From assembly GCF_009749405.1 (NCBI RefSeq), contig NZ_WBIQ01000006.1:1-64000 (forward strand): DNA of 64,000 nucleotides. Reading direction: 5' to 3'. Below are positions 42,727 through 50,381 of this stretch, in pieces. This stretch comes from Agromyces lapidis (GTDB lineage: Bacteria; Actinomycetota; Actinomycetes; Actinomycetales; Microbacteriaceae). Position 1 is the first letter of the stretch, and each line of letters starts with the position of its first letter. The notes under the pieces were generated by a model. The model ran no database searches. It was not told the DNA's origin and was given only the letters and a program-made list of their open reading frames with translations. Both the position numbers and the translations under genes were made by a program.

Positions 42727-43314
42727 GTGGCAGAACCGGACTTCATCGTTCCGCCGCCGGGTCTCGTGCCGACGGCGCCCGACCCGGCTGCGCCCGATCG
42801 CACCGTTCGCGCCGTGCCGACGCGATCGCTGCCGAGTTTCGCTCCGACGGGCCCGACCGTGGGCACGCCGGGCGCGCCGAGCGTGCCGGGCGTCCGCCCC
42901 GGCGCTCCCGTGCCCGGTGCAGCGCTGCCGAAGCCGCCGCAGGCCGTGCAGCCCGCGACGCCCGTGACGCCGCCGTCATGGCGTCTCGTCGGGGCATCCG
43001 GCATCGAGATCGTGGTCGACGCGGTGCTCGTCCTCGGACGCGATCCGGTCGCCGCAGCAGGATCGAACGCCCGGGCGGTCGCGATCGACGACCCGACCCG
43101 CACGGTGTCGAAGACACATGCCGTCATCGAACCGGCGGACGACGGGGTGCGCGTCACCGACCTGCGTTCGACGAACGGCTGCCGCATCGAGGCGCCGGGC
43201 GGGCCGCTGCGCGAGGTCGTGCCCGGTGAGCCGACCCCAGTGCCGGTCGGGTCGGCGCTCTTTCTCGGCGAGCTCGGTCTGCGGGTGGATCGGGTCGTCC
43301 GCCCGACGGTGTAG
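42727..43314 (+). CDS. FHA domain protein at the end of the giant-protein operon
   Basis: 195 residues. A Pro/Ala-rich N-terminal 85 residues is followed by an FHA domain (about 90-190) with [27 protein letters not shown] and [16 protein letters not shown], giving the arginine, serine and asparagine that hold phosphothreonine. It starts at GTG 42727, nine bases after the transglutaminase-fold gene, and probably closes the operon. A Thr-containing N-terminal segment ([13 protein letters not shown]) may be a kinase site. Probable role: phospho-dependent recruitment to the MoxR/DUF58/transglutaminase-fold group. Confidence 0.88.
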   Translation: MAEPDFIVPPPGLVPTAPDPAAPDRTVRAVPTRSLPSFAPTGPTVGTPGAPSVPGVRPGAPVPGAALPKPPQAVQPATPVTPPSWRLVGASGIEIVVDAVLVLGRDPVAAAGSNARAVAIDDPTRTVSKTHAVIEPADDGVRVTDLRSTNGCRIEAPGGPLREVVPGEPTPVPVGSALFLGELGLRVDRVVRPTV

Positions 43315-43317
43315 CCT
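43312..43317 (+). promoter_or_regulatory. Candidate -10 box for the leucine leader transcript
   Basis: TAGCCT ends 6 bases before the leader ATG at 43324, so transcription would start at or beside the A of that ATG, a leaderless arrangement common for actinobacterial leader peptides. No good -35 box is seen. Confidence 0.4.
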
Positions 43318-43323
43318 GATTCC

Positions 43324-43374
43324 ATGCGCGCGCCACGACTTCTCCTTCGTCGCCGCGGCGGGGCTTCGTTCTGA
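43324..43374 (+). CDS. leuL: Leucine leader peptide (attenuator peptide of leuCD)
   Basis: A 16-codon frame, [16 protein letters not shown], lies 83 bp upstream of leuC. It contains three consecutive leucine codons CTT CTC CTT (43339-43347), two of them CTT, which is rare in this GC-rich genome. That is the expected sensor of charged leucyl-tRNA. The following sequence can form a long stem (43354-43363 with 43381-43390) overlapping the end of the leader frame, so ribosome stalling at the leucines would change RNA folding and leuC expression. Assignment is by content and position. Confidence 0.68.
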   Translation: MRAPRLLLRRRGGASF

Positions 43375-43431
43375 GGCCTTCCCCGTCGCGGAGTCCGTCG
43401 TCGGCCGATTTCTCCGGATCGAAGTCGATCC
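43354..43431 (+). promoter_or_regulatory. Attenuator stem-loops between leader peptide and leuC
   Basis: CGCGGCGGGG (43354-43363) pairs with CCCCGTCGCG (43381-43390) over 10 bp with one G-T pair. A second hairpin, GGATCG-AAGT-CGATCC (43416-43431), lies 25 bp before leuC. The first stem begins inside the leader frame, as attenuation requires. No U-tract is present, so control could be by termination factor or by translation initiation. Confidence 0.5.
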
Positions 43432-43456
43432 TCCCGGAACGAAGAGAGACGAACGC

Positions 43457-44905
43457 ATGAGTACTGCGCACACGAGCGCCGACCGCCCCCGCACCCTGGC
43501 TGAGAAGGTCTGGCGCGATCACCTGGTCAAGCAGGGCGAAGACGGCACCCCCGACCTGATCTACATCGACCTGCACCTCGTGCACGAGGTCACGAGCCCG
43601 CAGGCCTTCGACGGCCTGCGCATGGCCGGGCGTCCGGTGCGCCGCCCCGATCTCACGATCGCCACCGAAGACCACAACACGCCGACGCTCGAGATCGACA
43701 AGCCGATCGCCGACCTCACGAGCCGTACGCAGATCGAGACCCTCCGCAGGAACGCCGCCGAGTTCGGCATCCGCCTGCACTCGCTCGGTGACAAGGAGCA
43801 GGGCATCGTGCACGTCGTGGGCCCGCAGCTCGGCCTCACGCAGCCCGGCATCACGGTCGTCTGCGGTGACTCGCACACCTCGACCCACGGCGCCTTCGGC
43901 GCGATGGCGTTCGGCATCGGCACGAGCGAGGTCGAGCACGTGCTCGCCACCCAGACGCTGCCGCTCAAGCCCTTCAAGACGATGGCGATCAACGTCGAGG
44001 GCACCCTGCGCCCCGGTGTGACGGCGAAGGACATCATCCTCGCGGTGATCGCGAAGATCGGCACGGGCGGTGGACAGGGCTACGTGCTCGAGTACCGCGG
44101 CTCGGCGATCCGCGCGCTGTCGATGGACGGCCGCATGACGATCTGCAACATGTCGATCGAGGCAGGCGCCCGGGCCGGCATGGTCGCGCCCGACGAGACG
44201 ACCTACGCGTACCTGAAGGGCCGCGCGCACGCGCCCGAGGGCGACGACTGGGACGCCGCGGTCGAATACTGGAACACGCTCGCGACCGACGAGGGCGCGA
44301 GCTTCGACGCCGAGGTGTCGATCGATGCCGACGCGCTCGAGCCGTTCGTGACGTGGGGAACGAACCCCGGCCAGGGCGTCTCGCTGTCGGAGTCGGTCCC
44401 CGACCCGGCGACGATCGACGACCAGCACGAGCGCGCCGCGGCCGAGCGGGCGCTCGAGTACATGGACCTCGCAGCGGGCACCCCCCTCAAGGACATCAAG
44501 GTCGATGCGGTCTTCATGGGCTCGTGCACGAACAGCCGCATCGAAGACCTGCGCGCCTTCGCCTCGATCATCAAGGGCAAGCAGAAGGCCGAGGGCGTAC
44601 GCGTCATGGTCGTGCCCGGCTCCGCGCGCGTGCGTCTCGAGGCCGAGGCCGAGGGGCTCGACAAGGTCATCACCGACTTCGGCGCCGAGTGGCGCTTCGC
44701 GGGCTGCTCGATGTGTCTCGGCATGAACCCCGACCAGCTCTCCCCGGGCGAGCGCTGTGCGTCGACCTCGAACCGCAACTTCGAGGGCCGGCAGGGCAAG
44801 GGCGGCCGCACCCACCTCGTCTCGCCGCTCGTGGCGGCCGCGACCGCCATCCGAGGCACGCTGTCGAGCCCGTGGGATCTGCAGAACGAAGGAGAGGCGC
44901 GCTGA
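43457..44905 (+). CDS. leuC: 3-isopropylmalate dehydratase large subunit
   Basis: 482-residue aconitase-family subunit that isomerises 2-isopropylmalate to 3-isopropylmalate in leucine synthesis. The [4Fe-4S] cysteines appear in [17 protein letters not shown] and in [15 protein letters not shown]; other signatures are [20 protein letters not shown] and [23 protein letters not shown] 43457 ([19 protein letters not shown]) is chosen over upstream in-frame codons because the leader region precedes it. It overlaps leuD by one base. Regulation by the leucine leader is inferred. Confidence 0.96.
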   Translation: MSTAHTSADRPRTLAEKVWRDHLVKQGEDGTPDLIYIDLHLVHEVTSPQAFDGLRMAGRPVRRPDLTIATEDHNTPTLEIDKPIADLTSRTQIETLRRNAAEFGIRLHSLGDKEQGIVHVVGPQLGLTQPGITVVCGDSHTSTHGAFGAMAFGIGTSEVEHVLATQTLPLKPFKTMAINVEGTLRPGVTAKDIILAVIAKIGTGGGQGYVLEYRGSAIRALSMDGRMTICNMSIEAGARAGMVAPDETTYAYLKGRAHAPEGDDWDAAVEYWNTLATDEGASFDAEVSIDADALEPFVTWGTNPGQGVSLSESVPDPATIDDQHERAAAERALEYMDLAAGTPLKDIKVDAVFMGSCTNSRIEDLRAFASIIKGKQKAEGVRVMVVPGSARVRLEAEAEGLDKVITDFGAEWRFAGCSMCLGMNPDQLSPGERCASTSNRNFEGRQGKGGRTHLVSPLVAAATAIRGTLSSPWDLQNEGEAR

Positions 44906-45525
44906 TGCAGAAGATCACGACCGTCACCGGCGTCGCCGTGCCGCTGCGCCGCTCGAACGTCGACACCGACCAGATCATCCCGGCCGTGTTCCTGAAGCGG
45001 GTCACGAAGACCGGCTTCGACGACGCGCTGTTCCACGGATGGCGCCAGGACCCCGAGTTCGTGCTGAACCGCCCCGAGTTCCAGGGTGCGAAGGTGCTCA
45101 TCGCCGGGCCCGACTTCGGCACCGGTTCGAGTCGCGAGCACGCCGTGTGGGCGCTGCGCGACTACGGTTTCGACGTCGTCGTGAGCTCGCGGTTCGGCGA
45201 CATCTTCCGCGGCAACGCGGGCAAGCAGGGGCTCGTCGCCGCGCAGGTCGCCTACGAAGACATCGAGCGCCTCTGGGCGGTCGTCGAGGCCGACCCGGGA
45301 ATAGACGTGACCGTCGATCTCGTTGCACGAACGGTGAGCGCGGGTGCGCTCACAGTCGCCTTCGATATCGACGACTACACTCGATGGAGGCTTCTGGAGG
45401 GTCTGGACGACATCGCCCTCACTCTCCGGGACGAAGCAGCCATCGCCGAATTCGAGACGCATCGAGCGGCGTGGCGGCCCAAGACGCTCCCCATCCGGGA
45501 GCCGGCGGAATCAGGGAGTTTGTGA
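44905..45525 (+). CDS. leuD: 3-isopropylmalate dehydratase small subunit
   Basis: 206-residue swivel-domain partner of LeuC. It has the N-terminal [18 protein letters not shown] and the substrate-binding loop [20 protein letters not shown], then [19 protein letters not shown]. Length is normal for the family. ATG 44905 shares a base with the leuC stop and is preceded by GAAGGAGAGG. The stop overlaps the murA GTG start, so leucine synthesis and cell-wall precursor genes are read on one message. Confidence 0.96.
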   Translation: MQKITTVTGVAVPLRRSNVDTDQIIPAVFLKRVTKTGFDDALFHGWRQDPEFVLNRPEFQGAKVLIAGPDFGTGSSREHAVWALRDYGFDVVVSSRFGDIFRGNAGKQGLVAAQVAYEDIERLWAVVEADPGIDVTVDLVARTVSAGALTVAFDIDDYTRWRLLEGLDDIALTLRDEAAIAEFETHRAAWRPKTLPIREPAESGSL

Positions 45526-46889
45526 ACACACTCGGGCAGGATGCCAAGAACCACGGGACGGCAGTCGGGTTGAACGTCGACAAGATCACGATCAACGGCG
45601 GCAAACCGCTCCGCGGCCGGATCGAACTGAAGGGGGCCAAGAACCTCGTCACCAAGGCGATGGTCGCGGCGCTCCTCGGCGACACTCCGAGCGTGCTGAA
45701 GGACGTCCCGAACATCAGCGACGTCCGCATCGTGCGCGGCCTCCTCGAGGTGCACGGCGTCACGGTGACCCAGGGCGACGCGGGCGAGCTCATCCTCGAC
45801 CCCTCGGCCGTCGAAACGGCGCACATGGCCGACATCGACGCGCACGCCGGCTCCAGCCGCATCCCGATCCTGTTCTGCGGGCCGCTGCTGCACCGACTCG
45901 GCGAGGCCTTCATCCCCGACCTCGGTGGGTGCCGCATCGGCGACCGTCCGATCGACTACCACCTCGAGGTGCTGCGCAACTTCGGCGCCATCGTCGAGAA
46001 GCTCCCGAGCGGCATCCGCATGTCGGCCCCGAGCGGCCTGCACGGTGCGAAGGTCGCGCTGCCCTATCCGAGCGTCGGAGCGACCGAGCAGGTGCTGCTC
46101 ACCGCGGTGCTCGCCGACGGCATCACCGAGCTCTCGGGTGCGGCGATCGAGCCCGAGATCATGGATCTCATCAACATCCTGCAGAAGATGGGCGCCATCA
46201 TCACGGTCGACACCGACCGCGTGATCCGCATCGAGGGCGTCGACAAGCTCGACGGCTACACGCACCGCGCGCTCTTCGACCGCAATGAGGCAGCCAGCTG
46301 GGCGGCCGCGGCGCTCGCGACCGACGGCGACATCTTCGTCGGCGGTGCCCGCCAGGCCGAGATGCTCACCTTCCTCAACGTGTTCCGCAAGGTGGGCGGT
46401 GCGTTCGAGATCGCAGAAGACGGCATCCGCTTCTACCACCCGGGCGGCGAGCTGAAGCCGGTCATCATCGAGACCGATGTGCACCCCGGGTTCATGACCG
46501 ACTGGCAGCAGCCGCTCGTCGTCGCACTGACGAAGGCGAAGGGCGTTTCGATCGTGCACGAGACGGTGTACGAGCAGCGCTTCGGCTTCGTCGACGCGCT
46601 CGTCGAGATGGGGGCCTCGATCGAGGTGCACAAGGAGTGCCTCGGCGGTCGGCCCTGCCGCTTCGGCCAGCGCAACTTCCAGCACTCCGCCGTGATCTCC
46701 GGCCCGGCGAAGCTCACCGGCGCCGACGTCGAGGTGCCCGATCTCCGTGGCGGGTTCAGCCACCTGATCGCCGCGCTCACCGCAGAGGGTCGCTCGACCG
46801 TCTCCAACGTCGGAATCATCGCGCGGGGGTACGAGGACTTCATCACGAAGCTCGAACTGCTCGGGGCGGATTTCGAACTCGAAGGATAA
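45522..46889 (+). CDS. murA: UDP-N-acetylglucosamine 1-carboxyvinyltransferase
   Basis: 455-residue MurA, first committed enzyme of peptidoglycan synthesis (transfers enolpyruvate from PEP to UDP-GlcNAc; target of fosfomycin). Family landmarks: [18 protein letters not shown] at the start, the active-site loop [18 protein letters not shown] with the Cys that fosfomycin alkylates, and [16 protein letters not shown] take GTG 45522, in GTGA overlap with leuD and preceded by GGGAG, giving about 20 extra N-terminal residues before the usual start. Confidence 0.95.
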   Translation: MNTLGQDAKNHGTAVGLNVDKITINGGKPLRGRIELKGAKNLVTKAMVAALLGDTPSVLKDVPNISDVRIVRGLLEVHGVTVTQGDAGELILDPSAVETAHMADIDAHAGSSRIPILFCGPLLHRLGEAFIPDLGGCRIGDRPIDYHLEVLRNFGAIVEKLPSGIRMSAPSGLHGAKVALPYPSVGATEQVLLTAVLADGITELSGAAIEPEIMDLINILQKMGAIITVDTDRVIRIEGVDKLDGYTHRALFDRNEAASWAAAALATDGDIFVGGARQAEMLTFLNVFRKVGGAFEIAEDGIRFYHPGGELKPVIIETDVHPGFMTDWQQPLVVALTKAKGVSIVHETVYEQRFGFVDALVEMGASIEVHKECLGGRPCRFGQRNFQHSAVISGPAKLTGADVEVPDLRGGFSHLIAALTAEGRSTVSNVGIIARGYEDFITKLELLGADFELEG

Positions 46890-46896
46890 TAGGGGA

Positions 46897-47673
46897 GTGC
46901 AACACGACGACTCGTCTGCGAAGGCCCCCGCGAAGCCGCGTTCGGAGACTCGACGCCCCTCGTTCTTCTGGGTCCTCGCGGCACTCATCCTGCCGCTGTT
47001 CAACCTCGCCGTCCGATTCCGGTTCCATCACCGGGAGCGGATGCCCCAGTCGGGCGCCTTCGTGCTCGCACCCAACCACTACAGCGAGATCGACCCGGTC
47101 GTGATGGGCGCCGCGAGCTGGAAGCTCGGGCGCGCCCCGCGCTTCCTCGCGAAGGCGTCGCTGTTCAAGAACCCCGTGCTGGGCTGGTTCCTGCGCACCT
47201 CGGGGCAGATCCCGGTCGAGCGCGCCGGCAGCAACGGTCATGCGGCCCTCCGCGCGGCCGAGGAGCTCGTCGAGAAGGGGCGCATGGTCGTCGTCTACCC
47301 CGAGGGCTCGCTCACCCGCGATCCCGAGCTCTGGCCGATGCGCGGCAAGACGGGGGCGGTGCGCATCGCGCTGGAGCGCGACATCCCCATCGTGCCCGCC
47401 GCCCACTGGGGCACCCAGGCGCTGATGCCGCGCTACGGCAAGAAACTCAGCCTGTTCCCGCGCAAGACGATCGACGTCATCGTCGGCGAACCGCTCGACC
47501 TCAGTGCGTACCGCGGCAAGCCGATCGACCAGGCGTCGCTCCTCGCCGCGACCGCGAAGCTGATGGACGCGATCGCCGAGCTCCTCGCCGAGATCCGTCA
47601 TGAGCCGGCTCCGGCCGAGCGCTGGGATCCGGTGGCTCACGGCCAGAAGGAGACGGGTCGCCTTGAAGACTAA
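46897..47673 (+). CDS. plsC: 1-acyl-sn-glycerol-3-phosphate acyltransferase (PlsC family)
   Basis: 258-residue membrane-bound acyltransferase of the LPLAT family, which converts lysophosphatidic acid to phosphatidic acid. The catalytic NHYSEIDP is the HX4D box, followed by RFLAKASLF, GQIPVERAG and VYPEGSLTRDPELW (the PEG box). One N-terminal membrane segment (FFWVLAALILPLFNLAVRF). GTG 46897 follows GAAGGA after murA. The stop lies within the first codons of gpsA, an overlap of 11 bases. PlsC-type annotation is safe; acyl specificity is unknown. Confidence 0.88.
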   Translation: MQHDDSSAKAPAKPRSETRRPSFFWVLAALILPLFNLAVRFRFHHRERMPQSGAFVLAPNHYSEIDPVVMGAASWKLGRAPRFLAKASLFKNPVLGWFLRTSGQIPVERAGSNGHAALRAAEELVEKGRMVVVYPEGSLTRDPELWPMRGKTGAVRIALERDIPIVPAAHWGTQALMPRYGKKLSLFPRKTIDVIVGEPLDLSAYRGKPIDQASLLAATAKLMDAIAELLAEIRHEPAPAERWDPVAHGQKETGRLED

Positions 47674-48802
47674 GCAGCACCCGCGCAAGCCCGCGGGCAA
47701 GCGCGTCGCCGTGCTCGGCGCCGGCAGCTGGGGCACGACCTTCGCGAAGATCCTCGCCGACGGCGGAGCAGACGTCGTGCTCTGGGCCCGCCGCCCCGAG
47801 ATGGCCCGCGAGATCCAGGAGGCCAAGCGCAACAGCGACTACCTCCCGGGCGTGAACCTGCCGCTCGGGCTCCGGGCGACGAGTCGGCTCGACCTCGCAC
47901 TCGCGGGCGCCGAACAGGTGTTCGTCTCGGTGCCGAGCCAGTCGCTGCGCGACAACCTCAAGCTCATCGCTCCGCACCTGCACGCCCAGGCCACGGTCAT
48001 CTCGCTCATGAAGGGCGTCGAGAAGTCGACGGGCAAGCGCATGAGCGAGGTCATCGCCGAGGTGCTGCCGATCGACGAGTCGCAGATCGCGGTCATCTCG
48101 GGTCCGAACCTCGCGCTCGAGATCGCCAAGGAGCAGCCGACGGCCGCGGTGGTCTCCTCGACGAGCCTCGAGACCGCCCAGGCGGTGGCATCCGTGGCCC
48201 GCAACAAGTACTTCCACTCCTTCGTGAACACCGATGTCATCGGCACCGAGTTCGGCGGCGTGCTGAAGAACCTGATCGCGGTCGCGATCGGCATCGTCGA
48301 CGGCGCCGGCTACGGAGACAACACGAAGGCGTCGATCATCACGCGCGGTCTCGTCGAGATGAGCGACTTCGCGGTCGCGTTCGGCGCGCACCCCGAAACG
48401 CTCTCGGGTCTCGCAGGGCTCGGCGACCTCATCGCGACGAGCCAGTCGCCGCTCTCGCGGAACAACACCGCCGGACGGCTGCTCGGCCAGGGGTACCACC
48501 TGAACGACGTGGTGAACCAGATGCAGCAGACCACGGAGGGGCTCGCCTCGGTCGGGCCGATCCTCGAACTCGCGCGGGCGAAGGGCGTCGACATGCCCAT
48601 CGTCGAACAGGTGCGTCAGGTGCTCGCGGGCACCCTCGACCCGAAGGACATCGCGCCCCACCTCACGACCGACGACGAGCCCCAGGGCGAAAGGACGAAC
48701 GATGGACAAGCTCAGGGTGGTTCTGCTGTTCGGCGGGCGTTCAAGCGAGCACTCGATCAGCTGCGCAACGGCGGGCGGAGTGCTGGGGGCGATCGACCGT
48801 AG
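47663..48802 (+). CDS. gpsA: Glycerol-3-phosphate dehydrogenase [NAD(P)+]
   Basis: 379 residues; reduces dihydroxyacetone phosphate to glycerol-3-phosphate for phospholipids. The Rossmann motif is VLGAGSWGTTFAKILAD; the catalytic region GTEFGGVLKNLIAVAIGIVD contains the essential Lys; GAHPETLSGLAGLGDLIATS is conserved. TTG 47663 is used, because the Rossmann motif begins within 20 residues and AAGGAG lies upstream. The protein has a polar C-terminal extension (after DPKDIAPHL) longer than usual, whose final 33 codons lie inside the ddl gene. Confidence 0.93.
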   Translation: MKTKQHPRKPAGKRVAVLGAGSWGTTFAKILADGGADVVLWARRPEMAREIQEAKRNSDYLPGVNLPLGLRATSRLDLALAGAEQVFVSVPSQSLRDNLKLIAPHLHAQATVISLMKGVEKSTGKRMSEVIAEVLPIDESQIAVISGPNLALEIAKEQPTAAVVSSTSLETAQAVASVARNKYFHSFVNTDVIGTEFGGVLKNLIAVAIGIVDGAGYGDNTKASIITRGLVEMSDFAVAFGAHPETLSGLAGLGDLIATSQSPLSRNNTAGRLLGQGYHLNDVVNQMQQTTEGLASVGPILELARAKGVDMPIVEQVRQVLAGTLDPKDIAPHLTTDDEPQGERTNDGQAQGGSAVRRAFKRALDQLRNGGRSAGGDRP

Positions 48803-49793
48803 CCGCTTCGAGGTGATCCCGGTCGGGATCACCCGCGAAGGCGCGTACATCCTCGAATCCGACGAACCGGCGCGCTTCGCGCTCGACCCCGCGCACCTGC
48901 CCGAGGTCGTCGACAACGGCACCCGGGTGCAGTGGCCCGAGTCGACCGCGTCGCGCGAACTGACGGTGACGGATGCTTCTGGCACGCGCTCGCTCGGCGA
49001 GGTCGACGTCGTGTTCCCGATCCTGCACGGGCGCTTCGGCGAGGACGGCACGATCCAGGGCCTCCTCGAACTCGTCGGCCTGCCGTACGTCGGCAACGGC
49101 GTGCTCGCCTCGTCGCTCGGCATGGACAAGCACTTCACGAAGACCGTGCTCGAGGGCGCCGGCATCCCGGTCGCGCCGTGGGTGACGGTGACCCGTGCCG
49201 CGCTGGCCGCCGACCCCGAGCTCTGGCAGCGCCGCACTCGCAGCCTCGGCCTTCCCGTGTTCGTGAAGCCCGCACGTGCGGGCTCGTCGGTCGGTGTCAC
49301 CAAGGTGAACGACTGGGCCGAGCTCGACGCGGCGCTCGAGGTCGCCTTCGCCGAAGACGGGAGCGTGCTCATCGAGTCGGGCGTCGTCGGCCGCGAGATC
49401 GAGTGCGCGGTGCTCGAAGGCCGCGACGGTGCGGCGCCGCGGGTGAGCGTGGCGGGCGAGGTCGTGGTCACGGGTCGCGAGTTCTACGACTTCGAGGCCA
49501 AGTACCTGGATGCCCCGGGCGTCGAGCTCGTGTGCCCCGCCGATCTCGGCGACGGCGAGCTCTTCGAATTGCAGCGCATCGCGCGCCGCGCGTTCGAGGC
49601 GATCGGCGGCCAGGGGCTCGCCCGCGTCGACGTGTTCCTCACCGACGAGGGCTTCGTCGTGAACGAGCTCAACACGATGCCGGGCTTCACGCCGATCTCG
49701 ATGTTCCCGACGTGCTGGCTGAACTCGGGCCTCAGCTACCCCGAGCTCATCACCGAGCTCATCGAGGTGGGGTTCGCGACCGGTCCGCGCTAG
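48702..49793 (+). CDS. ddl: D-alanine--D-alanine ligase
   Basis: 363-residue ATP-grasp ligase making the D-Ala-D-Ala dipeptide of peptidoglycan (target of cycloserine). Motifs: VVLLFGGRSSEHSISCATAG, ILHGRFGEDGTIQGLLEL, FVKPARAGSSVGVTKV, the omega loop FYDFEAKYLD with the Tyr typical of D-Ala rather than D-lactate ligases, and VNELNTMPGFTPISM. ATG 48702, preceded by AAAGGAC, lies 101 bases before the gpsA stop in another frame. It ends the leuCD-murA-plsC-gpsA-ddl run. Confidence 0.95.
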   Translation: MDKLRVVLLFGGRSSEHSISCATAGGVLGAIDRSRFEVIPVGITREGAYILESDEPARFALDPAHLPEVVDNGTRVQWPESTASRELTVTDASGTRSLGEVDVVFPILHGRFGEDGTIQGLLELVGLPYVGNGVLASSLGMDKHFTKTVLEGAGIPVAPWVTVTRAALAADPELWQRRTRSLGLPVFVKPARAGSSVGVTKVNDWAELDAALEVAFAEDGSVLIESGVVGREIECAVLEGRDGAAPRVSVAGEVVVTGREFYDFEAKYLDAPGVELVCPADLGDGELFELQRIARRAFEAIGGQGLARVDVFLTDEGFVVNELNTMPGFTPISMFPTCWLNSGLSYPELITELIEVGFATGPR

Positions 49794-49807
49794 CGGGCCT
49801 GCACGCG

Positions 49808-50335
49808 TCAGCCCGCGGTCGCCTCGTCGACGTCGGTGCAGCCGCCTTCGGAGGGGATGACCGAGACGGCCGACGAGAGTTCGGTGATCGCCGTGGTGCC
49901 CGAGACGACGTCGTTGTCGACGAGCACCTCGACGGCGGGGGTGCGACCGTAGCTCGTGAATCGGAAGTTCGGGGCGTCGGACTCGTCGATGACCCAGTCG
50001 ACCCCGTTCACGCTCACGCAGCGGTCGGTCGTCGGGCCGGGCGTCGGCACGCCGCAGCGGAGCAGCACGGAGGCGGGGGAGCCCCACGCGCCGGTGCCCT
50101 GGGCGTTGGTCTCGCGTTCGGCCTGCTCCTGGCCGGTGTCCTTCGCGATCGAGTCGGGCAGGCGCACGACGACGGCTGCGCAGTCGGGGTCGCTCGCGTC
50201 GGCGGCGGGGTCGATCGGCACCGCCTGGCTGCACCCGCTGAGGGCGAGCGCGGCGGCGCCGGCGGCGAGCAGCGCGGCGAAGCGGAGTCGGCGGGGTCGC
50301 GGGGAGCGGTGGGTGCGGCCGGTCGGGTGTTCCAT
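49808..50335 (-). CDS. DUF3515 family lipoprotein
   Basis: 175 residues. A basic N-terminus and hydrophobic stretch end in the lipobox ALSGC (Cys35), so it is a membrane-anchored lipoprotein. The body carries the DUF3515 pattern: CAAVVVRLPDSIAK, LLRCGVPTPGPTTDRCVSVN, GVDWVIDESD and FTSYGRTPAVEV. This actinobacterial family commonly sits beside ddl and thiL, as here. No function is known. The gene is convergent with ddl, 14 bp apart. Confidence 0.88.
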   Translation of the reverse strand: MEHPTGRTHRSPRPRRLRFAALLAAGAAALALSGCSQAVPIDPAADASDPDCAAVVVRLPDSIAKDTGQEQAERETNAQGTGAWGSPASVLLRCGVPTPGPTTDRCVSVNGVDWVIDESDAPNFRFTSYGRTPAVEVLVDNDVVSGTTAITELSSAVSVIPSEGGCTDVDEATAG

Positions 50336-50381
50336 CCCCTTCAGGGTAGTGGCCGATCCCGAGTGCCTGCTGCGACGGCGA

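Noticed and set aside
22968-43314. Type VI secretion-like threonine-phosphorylation cassette
   Set aside because: Kinase, phosphatase and FHA proteins are shared, but no sheath, tube, spike, baseplate or TssJLM genes are present; the resemblance is limited to the regulatory trio.
49793-49816. GCGGGC/GCCCGC hairpin between ddl and the DUF3515 gene as a terminator
   Set aside because: Only a 6-bp stem with a 12-base loop that overlaps DUF3515 coding sequence; too weak to list as a feature.
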